44,669 bases of DNA from JASGCP01 sp965263285 (GTDB lineage: Bacteria; Bacteroidota; Bacteroidia; Chitinophagales; Chitinophagaceae), in NCBI GenBank assembly GCA_965263285.1, contig CBDHHD010000012.1:1-44669 (forward strand). The letters run 5' to 3'. A model generated the notes under the pieces. The model saw nothing but the letters and a program-made list of their open reading frames with translations, ran no database searches and was not told where the DNA came from. Positions 18,654-26,711 of the stretch are shown here, piece by piece (the stretch's first letter is position 1; every line of letters starts with the position of its first letter). The position numbers and the translations under genes were made by a program.

Positions 18654-18669
18654 AAATATATTATAACAT
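18653..18669 (-). promoter_or_regulatory. Extended -10 promoter, reverse strand
   Basis: TGTTATAAT on the reverse strand (TATAAT is 18665-18660) with predicted +1 A18653. No good -35 element is seen, as expected for an extended -10 promoter. Confidence 0.5.
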
Positions 18670-18681
18670 ATTTTTATAATA

Positions 18682-18915
18682 TTAAAAATTATTCATTTTA
18701 TAATCAGACATTAAAACAAATGCTTTATTTTTATGTCCTTCTAATTTTTTACAATCTTTTGGAAATTTTAATCTTAAAATTATTTTTCTACCAGTTTGTA
18801 TAGAAAATCTTTCTGCTTCTTGTATATTTTCTCAAGCTCTAACTGGATTTTTTATATACCCATTTTTTATATATATTTGTAATTTTTTATAGGATCAACA
18901 ATGAAAAACTATCAT
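18682..18915 (-). CDS. Hypothetical basic protein, 77 aa
   Basis: MIVFHCWSYKKLQIYIKNGY at the start, with Trp (TGA) also in RAWENIQEAERFSIQTGRK. Basic and mixed alpha/beta, and the C-terminal FPKDCKKLEGHKNKAFVLM part looks structured. The start overlaps the end of the upstream 39-aa gene. No family recognised. Confidence 0.55.
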
Positions 18916-19028
18916 AATAAATTTTTTAAATAATAAATAATCCCTAAAATAGAATAAATAATCACAAGATACTCAGTCCAGTGTAGCAAATCTCTATCAT
19001 AATTTTGTTTTTTCTTTTTTAGTTTCAT
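18909..19028 (-). CDS. Single-pass membrane micropeptide, 39 aa
   Basis: A short basic N-terminus (MKLKKKKQNYDRD), then a hydrophobic segment (YLVIIYSILGIIYYL) and TAG stop right after a TGA-encoded Trp. Overlaps the next gene by 7 nt. Good A-rich start context. The positive-inside design and lysis neighbourhood suggest a membrane accessory peptide. Confidence 0.5.
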
Positions 19029-19032
19029 ATTT

Positions 19033-19299
19033 TTATTTATTTTCCACGAGGTGTCCTGTGGAGTAGTTATTTAATAATTCTATGTTTTCACATCTCACTC
19101 ATTTAATTTTTCCATTTCAGTATTTATTCATTTCTTCGTCTGTATCTCACTCTCCTTCCTCTAATCCAACTAATTTTTCTTGAAAATCTACACTTGATAT
19201 ATCAAACTCTTTATCATTATTACTTCCTGCATTTTCATTATGGTAAATTGCTTTCATACCAACTCCTCATTTTGTTTTGTCAAATTCTTGTATTGTCAT
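19033..19299 (-). CDS. Hypothetical acidic protein, 88 aa
   Basis: Five TGA-encoded Trp residues or near (KWGVGM, EWDTDEE, KYWNGKIKWVRCEN). Acidic, no membrane segment. It starts 11 nt downstream of the lysozyme stop and ends 4 nt before the 39-aa gene, so it belongs to the operon. Not recognised. Confidence 0.55.
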
Positions 19300-19310
19300 A
19301 TATTTATTTA

Positions 19311-19823
19311 TTAACTATTAAATATTTCCCATTCAGCATTTCTTCTTTTTATAAGTCCATTTAATTTTTTACCACTTGCTCTATTATATTTTTTTCACTC
19401 ACTTTCAGTTAGATTTTTCATTATTTCTAAACTTCCAGTGTTATAATAAAATGAAATTAGAGCATATCTGTGTTGAAAATCAAGACCTAAATTTAATTCT
19501 TCTTCTTTTTTTAAAATATCTTTTTCTCTTTTATCAAATTCTTTTCTTAAAATTTTATCTGCTTCTTCTTTGCTTATTTTATGTTTTCCATTTGCTGGAA
19601 AACCATAACCTATTTTGTTAGTGCCGTCATTGTCTATATAGACATTTTCAGCAAAACCCTCAAATTCTTTTATAAGAGATATAGTTTTTTCTTTATAATT
19701 TTCTCCTGTATAATTTTCAACTTTTGTTTCAGTTGGGAGAAAATGTTTGTGGAGTGCCAGAGTTGTTATAAGTATTATAGATAGTATCGGCAAAACACAG
19801 GCACTTATTTTTAGTATTTTCAT
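19311..19823 (-). CDS. GH24 phage lysozyme with N-terminal membrane anchor, 170 aa
   Basis: T4-type muramidase that cleaves the glycan strand. Residues 1-28 are a hydrophobic anchor (SACVLPILSIILITTLAL), as in signal-arrest-release endolysins. The catalytic region LIKEFEGFAENVYIDNDGT gives the expected Glu and, nine residues on, Asp; but the third triad position, Thr in T4 lysozyme (TIGYG), is Lys here (NKIGYG). The C-terminus after TGA-encoded Trp (SEWKKYNRASGKKLNGLIKR, then RRNAEWEIF) matches the family. It has its own -10 element so close that the transcript is almost leaderless. Confidence 0.88.
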
Positions 19824-19824
19824 A

Positions 19825-19840
19825 CATTTAGATTATACCA
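19825..19840 (-). promoter_or_regulatory. Promoter giving a near-leaderless lysozyme mRNA
   Basis: TATAAT (reverse strand, 19837-19832) preceded by TGG. Its predicted +1 falls 2 nt before the lysozyme ATG at 19823. No clear -35. Confidence 0.45.
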
Positions 19841-19875
19841 TATTTTAAAAATTTTTAAAAGAAGTTATCAACAGG

Positions 19876-20070
19876 TTATTTTTTATAATTATTTTCATCA
19901 ATAGACATAGTGATAATCATAACGATAAATCAAAACATAAAAACGAACAAAGCAGAAAATCAACTATTTTTTATTTCTAAAATTTCATTTATAATAAGAG
20001 CGATGAATGCTAATCCAAATCCTGAAATAATAGCCTGAAAAATACCTGTTATTTTATAATCGTTTTTCAT
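19876..20070 (-). CDS. Two-TM holin candidate, 64 aa
   Basis: Two hydrophobic helices (GIFQAIISGFGLAFIALII and ALFVFMFWFIVMIITM) flanked by charged ends, with TGA-encoded Trp at NSWFSA and MFWFIV. Directly upstream of the membrane-anchored lysozyme, the classical holin-endolysin order. Size and topology fit a class II holin. No experiment or named family supports this, so it is inference from topology and position. Confidence 0.6.
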
Positions 20071-20083
20071 ATATTTTTATTTT

Positions 20084-20461
20084 TTAACTTTTTATAATAA
20101 ATATCTTATTTTTATAATTGTAGCCGTCGCCGTCGCCGTCGCCTTTGCCGTATCCGTCGCCTTTGCCGTATCCTTCGCCGTTGCCGTAGCCGTAGCCGTA
20201 GCCGTTGCCGTATCCTTCGCCGTCGCCGTCGCCTTTGCCGTATCCTTCGCCGTCGCCGTATCCTTCGCCGTCGCCGTTGCCGTAGCCGTCGCCGTTGCCG
20301 TAGCCGTAGCCGTTGCCGTAACCGTAGCCGTTGCCGTTGCCGTTGCCGTAGCCGTTGCCTTCGCCGTAGCCGTTGCCGTTGCCGTAGCCGTAGCCGTAGC
20401 CGTTGCCGTTGCCTTTAAAATGTTCTAAGATTATTTTTTGTTCTAATAAAATAGTTTTCAT
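20084..20461 (-). CDS. Gly-X dipeptide-repeat protein, 125 aa
   Basis: After an ordinary 16-residue N-terminus (MKTILLEQKIILEHFK), about residues 17-114 are strictly alternating Gly-X where X is Tyr, Asn, Asp, Glu or Lys. The DNA is a hexanucleotide repeat GG(C/A)-NA(C/A) and its GC content is far above that of the genome. X codons are nearly all TAC, AAC, GAC, GAA or AAA, never CAN. The C-terminus returns to normal (YNYKNKIFIIKS). Likely a flexible, hydrated or phase-separating chain. Hexamer slippage would change length without breaking the frame. Confidence 0.75.
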   Translation of the reverse strand: MKTILLEQKIILEHFKGNGNGYGYGYGNGNGYGEGNGYGNGNGNGYGYGNGYGYGNGDGYGNGDGEGYGDGEGYGKGDGDGEGYGNGYGYGYGNGEGYGKGDGYGKGDGDGDGYNYKNKIFIIKS

Positions 20462-20465
20462 AATT

Positions 20466-20870
20466 TTAATTTTTAAATTCTGTGGTTGGATGATTTATAA
20501 TTTGATTTTTAGCAATTTCACTACAAGGGATTATTTCAATAATTTCTGTTAGATATAATTCAGGCACAGCAATATCAAATTTGTTTTCTTCTAATTTGTC
20601 TTGTCTGAGACCTTTTATAGCAATAGCAGATAAGGTAAATTCCCCATATCAAGAATACAATCTTATTCCTTCTTTCACATTCATAATTTTATCTATTTTT
20701 TTCAAATCTAATCATCCAGCTCATACACCAGCAGAGTAAGTTCTGATTATAGAAAATGTAAGTCCTTTTTTATTATCTGCTAATTTTATATTATTTTTAA
20801 ATTCACTTGCTGGAATATAGTTTATTCCATTTATTGTAATTTTGTTTGTGTTTTTAATTTCTTTTTTCAT
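20466..20870 (-). CDS. DUF6948-like protein, 134 aa
   Basis: Reads IIRTYSAGVWAGWLD (about 41-56), then RLYSWYGEFTLSAIAIKG (about 70-88) and PELYLTEIIEIIPCSEIAKN near the end. From memory this matches a phage family whose members read roughly VRSYSAGVFAG..., W(Y)WxGA.SLSQLA, and ILTEAIEIIP. Function unknown. Trp at GVWAGW and YSWYG is TGA. It starts in A/T-rich context, 8 nt after the upstream paralogue's stop. Confidence 0.7.
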
Positions 20871-20878
20871 ATATTTTT

Positions 20879-21424
20879 TTATTTTTTTATACCTCAAATA
20901 ATATCAAGGTCATCTTTACATTCTTTGATAATTTGTTTTCCTATTTCTCAATCTTTTATATTTAGTAATTCCGAATTTATAACCCGAAAATTCCAACTAT
21001 CTAATCAATATTCTTTATTAACAGAATGGTAATAGATATAATACTTACTTACATCCATCATCTCCTCCCTACTCACCTCTCCACCTTGTAATTCTCTAAT
21101 CCTATTATTCACACGAGCAATAGCAAGGTCTCTGTCTAATTTCTGTTGTGCTTCTTCTTGTGTTTTGAAGTAGTTGCCAGTGATGTATTTGTAATAATTT
21201 CATTTATTATCTCCTTCCGAAAAGTCTTCTATTTCACCATCAGCACTTACATTATAATATCTCTCTCCAATTTCTGCCCTCCACCTTTTTCAATCTTCTT
21301 TCACTTCTTCTAAAATTCCTTTTTCTAATAATTTAGAAATGTTTAATAATTCTTCTTCTGTGTCTGATAATATTTCTCCATATTTACCAAAGCAAAGAAT
21401 GTCTTGTATAATTTTGTATTTCAT
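20879..21424 (-). CDS. Hypothetical protein, 181 aa, paralogue A
   Basis: Shares three near-identical DNA blocks with its upstream neighbour: 20903-20937, 21053-21137 and about 21269-21301. The central block encodes LAIARVNNRIRELQGGEVSR; it follows a GNYFKTQEEAQQKLDRD phrase seen in phage accessory proteins. Sequence between blocks has diverged, although the fold is probably kept. TGA-encoded Trp in EDWKRW, NKWNYY, EYWLD, DIIWGIKK. Function unknown. Confidence 0.65.
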
Positions 21425-21432
21425 ATTTTTAT

Positions 21433-21987
21433 TTATTTATTTATGCCTCAAATTAAATCAAGGTCATCTTTACATTCTTTGATAATTTGTTGGGAGATTT
21501 CTTTGGTTCTAATTGGTAGAAGAATAGGTAGAAAATAATTATGACTACAACTATAATCATATTTTTTATCATATACATTATAAAAAATCTCTCAATTATA
21601 TATTTCTATATCCATCATCTCCTCCCTACTCACCTCTCCACCTTGTAATTCTCTAATCCTATTATTCACACGAGCAATAGCAAGGTCTCTGTCTTTTTTC
21701 TGTTGTGCTTGTTCTTGTGTTTGGAAGTAGTTTCCTATGTCATAACGAAAATCATCGTAAAAATTATAGTCGTCTCTTCTATCATTTATTATCCCTTCTT
21801 CTCCTAAATAATAATATAATTTATCTCTATCCGCCCTCCACCTTTTTCAATCTTCTTTCACTTCTTCCATACATCCTATTTTTATACCTAATTCTATTCA
21901 AGATATATCAAAATCTTCTTCTGTTATTATCTGTCCTTTTTTATATTTAGATGTTTCTCCCAATTCTGTTATTTTGTATTTTTTCAT
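21433..21987 (-). CDS. Hypothetical protein, 184 aa, paralogue B
   Basis: First gene behind the second pseudoknot leader. Matches paralogue A in VKEDWKRWRA, the DRDLAIARVNNRIRELQGG core and the C-terminal QQIIKECKDDLDLIWGI, but differs strongly elsewhere. ATG sits in the AAAAATATATG context. A tandem duplication kept similar by gene conversion is the simplest reading. Function unknown. Confidence 0.65.
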
Positions 21988-22016
21988 ATATTTTTTTTAT
22001 TTAATTATTTTATAAA

Positions 22017-22102
22017 TCTGTAAATCTTAATCTACACAAAATACAAACACCTGACTTCCCAGTAGGCATTTATATTTTGTGTAGATGGGAAGTCTTACAG
22101 AT
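22017..22102 (-). ncRNA. Pseudoknotted leader RNA, copy 2
   Basis: Reverse-strand homologue of 16379-16475. P1: 22101-22095 with 22023-22017 (UCUGUAA/UUACAGA). P2: GACTTCCC at 22094-22087 with GGGAAGTC at 22060-22053. P3: 22086-22073 with 22043-22030, 14 bp. The order is again P2, P3, P2', P3'. P2 and the distal half of P3 differ in sequence from copy 1 on both strands of each stem, so pairing is conserved by compensatory change. It leads the reverse auxiliary/lysis operon. Confidence 0.75.
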
Positions 22103-22137
22103 AAAAACATTATATACTATTTTTTTTAAAAAAGCAA
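22102..22137 (-). promoter_or_regulatory. Promoter of the reverse auxiliary/lysis operon
   Basis: On the reverse strand, TTGCTT (22137-22132), 17-bp spacer, TATAAT (22114-22109), +1 A22102. Confidence 0.8.
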
Positions 22138-22145
22138 ATTAAATA

Positions 22146-22154
22146 TGTGGAAAA
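22146..22154 (-). promoter_or_regulatory. DnaA-box variant TTTTCCACA
   Basis: Reverse-strand TTTTCCACA (fits TTWTNCACA), 8 bp upstream of the -35 and centred at -48, the same spacing as at 42602, 43425 and 44091. Confidence 0.5.
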
Positions 22155-22175
22155 CTATTTTTATTATTATTTTTA

Positions 22176-22193
22176 TATGTTATAATTTATATA
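22176..22193 (+). promoter_or_regulatory. Extended -10 promoter for a leaderless transcript
   Basis: TGTTATAAT with TATAAT at 22181-22186; predicted +1 is A22193, which is the A of the ATG. The -35 region is weak. Confidence 0.55.
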
Positions 22194-24160
22194 TGTCTAA
22201 TAAACAATTAAAAATAAAAAATTGAAGTGATGGTATAGCGGAAAGTAATCAGTTAGGATTTCAAAATATTGAAAATGCTGATGCTTTTAATATTTACGGA
22301 GTGATAAGAAGTGAGTTTGAAATGCAAGATGCTTTCAAAACATTATCACAAGATAGTGCAAATAATGATATGGTTTATAGATCACCATGTACATTTTCCT
22401 CAAACTATATAGTACCAACTATACCATTACCTGATATAAATGTTATAGGAAAAAATAATAACACAGGTCAATCATGTATATATTTTACAGGTTCAGGAAC
22501 ACTTCCATCTGCTATTAGAAATGGTACCACATACATACTTCAAACAAATACATTATATTATGTATCTTACTCAGTATCAGGAGCAAATGCGTTGAGTTTG
22601 TATGAGACACTCTCAGACGCGATAAATAATGATAATCAGATAACTTTCACAAATAACACAACAACAGAAATAGCATACTTAGAAACTTATAGTGTTATAG
22701 ATACAGAAGCATATTACTACACTGACAACATGTCAAGAAATTATACAGCATATTTCATGGTAGCAAATACAAATTTTGGAGCGAACCTTTTTGTTTATAA
22801 CATAGCAGGATTATCAAAGTGAATATGTGTTGGAAATCTCAGAACATATAATCAATTAACTATTATTAAAAATATAGGAAATGGATGACTTTTTTCAAAA
22901 AACTATATAGGTAGTGGTTCAGTTACACTTTTGGCTATATACGCTCCAGACTTGATAGATAGAGGGGTATTAAACATACAAACTATTGAAACCAGAAGTG
23001 ATTATGAAACATCTGCTCAGCAATATGATGTATGCATATATTCAAGAAACGCTAATCGTCTTTTATTTACAAGTAATTCAAGAAGAACTATAAATTATAT
23101 CCAAATACAGCAAAACTTTGTTCCAACGACACCAGAAACATTTACAATAGTAAGAGGAGCATTAAAACTTTTAGCAAATGAACAGATAAATTGTATGGAA
23201 GAAATAAAGGAAAATATATACTTTGGAACAAACAATGATATTATATACTGGTGAAATAATTTAGATGTCACATTTTCAGGATTTATAAAAACATTAGAAG
23301 ACAATATAATCGCAATGCAAAACATAAACGAAAGTCTTTGATATTCGTGTGGAGTTAGAGGTAATATGTATAAAACATTAGGTCAAACCAGTGAAAAGAT
23401 TTTAGATCTATCAGACCAATTAATGGGTATACCACTATCAAAATGTTTTATAAGTGATATAAAGAACTTTCAAGGTAAAATACTGATATATGTAAATCAA
23501 ACAACGAATATACTAATCAATCAAGCAAGTACACAAAACAGAGGTCAATCTGGAGTGTATTATATAGATAATGACTCTAATAAATTAAAAACAATCAAAA
23601 GAAATTCTTCTATATACAACTCAACTTCAAGATTTACTTTAGATAATGGAAATACGATATTTGGAGGTAAAATTATAATAAATAACACATCATCAGAATT
23701 AACAAAAAATTCATTAGAGTTTGTATATGTGGCACCTGAAAGAATAGTTAAACCTATAGGTCAATTTAAATTTAATTATAATACTTTGGTATCAGGAATA
23801 ACAACCTCTTCTTCAAATAGACAATCTTCAGGATGTTTAATTACATCTCAACTTTTTGAAGTTGGAGACATACTTAAACCTGCAACATTTAAAAATGTCA
23901 TAATAAATTTAATTGAAAACCTTTCTGTAAGTAGAGGTTCTATACTTATATATTTTAGAAAAGACAATAACTCTCAATTTTCTTTAGTTAAAACTTTTAC
24001 ATACTTAACAAATCCAACAGACCTTTCTTTTTCTAGTTTAATAAATATACAAACAACAAGGTTTATACAATTTAGAATTGAATTACAATCATCAAATGAG
24101 GCAGGATATTCCCAACTTTCACCATCAGTATCCTCAGTTAATTTAGAATATACAGAATAA
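22193..24160 (+). CDS. Tail/neck structural protein, 655 aa
   Basis: First gene of the second structural operon, open with TGA as Trp. It begins IKNWSDGIAESNQLGFQN, an opening like those of large neck or tail-tube proteins in short-tailed phages, and is Asn/Ser/Thr/Ile-rich and beta-like throughout. No signal peptide or enzyme motif. It precedes the connector and ejection genes, which supports a tail-hub or tubular role. Start fixed by the -10 element 7 nt upstream, which makes the mRNA leaderless. Confidence 0.6.
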
Positions 24161-24164
24161 AAAT

Positions 24165-24479
24165 ATGGAAGAAATAAAACAAAGATTACAAAATTTAGAA
24201 GACATAGTTAATAACTTTAAATATGATAATTTTAACACCCCTTTTCACACACATAATGGAACAGACTCTCCAGCTCTTGATTTTATAATACCGAATAAAA
24301 CCTTGAAAACTTCAAACTCAGCAGATATTATAGCCACATTTAAAGGATATAAAGCTGGGTATTGTTTTCAAGGTTTTACACAAACAGGAAACTACAACTA
24401 TATTGTTTTTATTTTACAAAATGTTATACTATATTGAGACAGCAACTCTAACACATGAACTAAATATAATAAAACATAA
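24165..24479 (+). CDS. Small virion protein, 104 aa
   Basis: Starts 4 nt after the previous stop. A short coiled coil (EEIKQRLQNLEDIVNNF) precedes a FHTHNGTDSP phrase; HxH(N/D)G(T/S)DS is common in phage tail and tail-fibre hinge proteins. The C-terminal part, after a TGA-encoded Trp (YWDSNSNTWTKYN), is beta-like. Probably a tail-attached component. Confidence 0.6.
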
Positions 24480-24481
24480 AT

Positions 24482-25435
24482 ATGAAAACATTTACACAAT
24501 TAAAAAAATTATATACAGACTGAACACAAAATGAAACTACTGAAAATATAAACACAGCAGTATCTTCAATAAACGATCAACATCGCTATCTTTTAGAACA
24601 TTACTTTGAAAACGAATATAGTGTAATTATACCTTCTGTAGGTCAACAGCAAGAATATATACTCCCAGCAGATGTTTCAAAAATAATAAATGTTACATAT
24701 ACACAAAGTAGTGGAGGTGTTGGAGTTAATGGTGTAAGATTTCCTTTATCACCTGTTTTAGATAGAAATTATTGAGACAGAATAAATACTATTCCTTATT
24801 ACTCTGACATACCTCAACTTTATTATATATATCAAGGTAGAATAAACTTCTTTCCAACTCCAGCAACATCTAATAATCAAATTAATATAAACTATAAAAG
24901 AAGAACAACACAACTTAATATAGATGATTACACAACAGGACAAATATCTAATTTAACAACTGGAAGTATTACAGTAAACGGAACAAATACTCTATGACAA
25001 AACAAATTTCCTACAAACAGAAATATTGGGTATCTTAATTTATTTTTAATTCCGCAAGATGGTTATGGAAATGATTTAGAGTATTCTTATAAAATAAAAA
25101 TAATAAATACTAATGGAGGTGTACAACAAATAACACTTGAAACACCGATAATAAATGGTTTAGGTATGACGTCTGCCGAACTATTTAATTATAGAATAGG
25201 ACAAGTACCTTTGGTACATGAAGACTTCCAAGAATTACTTGTTTATAGAGCAGTTTTATTATACTATTCAACTAAGGTAATAGATGGTGAAAGATACAAA
25301 CAATTTAAAGATTTAGAAAATGAGGCAATGAAAAGTTTAAATGACTATGCATCTACAAAACAAGAAGTAGTAAATTTAAATGACGAAAATACTGGGATAT
25401 TCAACCCAAACCTATACCTAAGAAATATAGGTTAA
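24482..25435 (+). CDS. Head-tail connector/adaptor protein, 317 aa
   Basis: N-terminus helical (KTFTQLKKLYTDWTQNETT), then LPADVSKIINVTYT and a beta-rich middle. The C-terminus has PLVHEDFQELLVYRAVLLYY, a pattern typical of neck/adaptor proteins that join portal to tail. Followed 24 nt later by an ejection-like protein. TGA-encoded Trp at TDWTQ, NYWDR and TLWQN. Family assignment is by pattern, not by a search. Confidence 0.65.
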
Positions 25436-25459
25436 TAATAATAAAAAATAAAAAAATAT

Positions 25460-26704
25460 ATGGCATTAATAAATAATCAAGAACAATCAAAACCAAAAAC
25501 AAAATTAGGTCAATTCTTAGGTCAATTCCCTGCTAATTTATTTGGTAAAAGGGAAAACAAAGCTCCAATTAGTTCTGTTGGTACAAATAAACAAACCACA
25601 CCACAGCAAGCAAAAATACCTTTAAATCCTACAACAAAATCAAAACCAATAAATAAACCTGTGGTAAAATACACAGCAACACCTACACCAGCAACACCTA
25701 CACCAGCAAAACCTCCAAGTACATCTGAATTATCTACACAATCTAATCAAGATATAAATAATCAAAAAGAAATATTAGAAAATACTCAAAATCCTTACAA
25801 TCAAGATATATCAAACGCACAATCAGAGATAAACAAGATAAATGATGAATTTAAAAGTTTTCAAGACGAAAAAGCAACAAATCTTAGAAAAATATCAACA
25901 AGTGGAGGTTTAAACCCTTTTGTAAGTGGTCAAGGTGCTGCTTATCAAAACGAAGCATTACAGAAAGAATCCAGCATAACAAATAGACTTAAAGCTGCAA
26001 CTGATGTATTAAACTCTGCCACCACAAGAAGAGACCAACTCGTTTCTTCAGCGTCAGATGTTTCTAAAAATAGACAAGGATTATTATCTACATCACTACC
26101 AAGAACAAAACAACCTGTGGAGACAGTTTATGATCCTGTCTCAGGACAAGGTTTAAATAATCAATCAACAGATGTTTTAAGAGGACAAAATGTGTCAGAT
26201 TTATCAAAATTCCAAGGACAAAAAAATGAAATCAATAACTCCATAAATCAAATAAATTCAGTATCACAACAAGTAAATAGTCTTTTACAAAAAGGAAGTG
26301 TAAATACTACAATATCACCTTGATTAAATAAAAAAATAAAAGACATACAAGGACAAGTAGGTACCCCAGAATTACAAGGGACAATTCAAGTTTTAAACAA
26401 TGCTATCACAGATATAAAATCACTAACAACACAAGCTATAGCAGTAGCTGGGGATCAATCTATAACAGATAATTTAAGAAAACAAATTAGTTCTGTAGTT
26501 AATGGTGATGCTACTCCTGAGACAATAAAAGTTGTATTAGATGGATTGTCACATTTGATAAATGCAAGATCTAAAAGTTTAGACGGACAGATAAATAATT
26601 TATCAAAAAATGTAGATAATCCTCCATCAACCTCTTCAAGTATTTATAATAATGTTAACAAAACATTAAAAAGTGGTGGAACAGTAGGCTGAGGTAGCCA
26701 ATAA
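25460..26704 (+). CDS. Pro/Gln-rich probable ejection protein, 414 aa
   Basis: Residues 1-100 are low-complexity Pro/Thr/Lys/Gln with TPTPATPTPA repeats. The rest is helical and Asn/Gln-rich with coiled-coil character and a SGGLNPFVSGQGAAY phrase. TGA-encoded Trp near the middle (SPWLNKK) and the end (VGWGSQ). It sits between the connector and the transglycosylase-bearing protein, where podophages keep internal virion proteins ejected with DNA. Confidence 0.55.
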
Positions 26705-26711
26705 AAAATAT

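Noticed and set aside
19865..19873. TTATCAACA as a DnaA box
   Set aside because: Mismatched core and wrong orientation/distance for the lysozyme promoter.
20100..20420. CRISPR array in the hexamer region
   Set aside because: The repeat is a 6-bp coding microsatellite without spacers.
20084..20461. Diversity-generating retroelement variable region
   Set aside because: No reverse transcriptase and no template repeat seen; adenine at codon position 2 is invariant.
22230..22300. tRNA-like segment
   Set aside because: No cloverleaf; it is inside the tail/neck coding sequence. I found no tRNA in the window.
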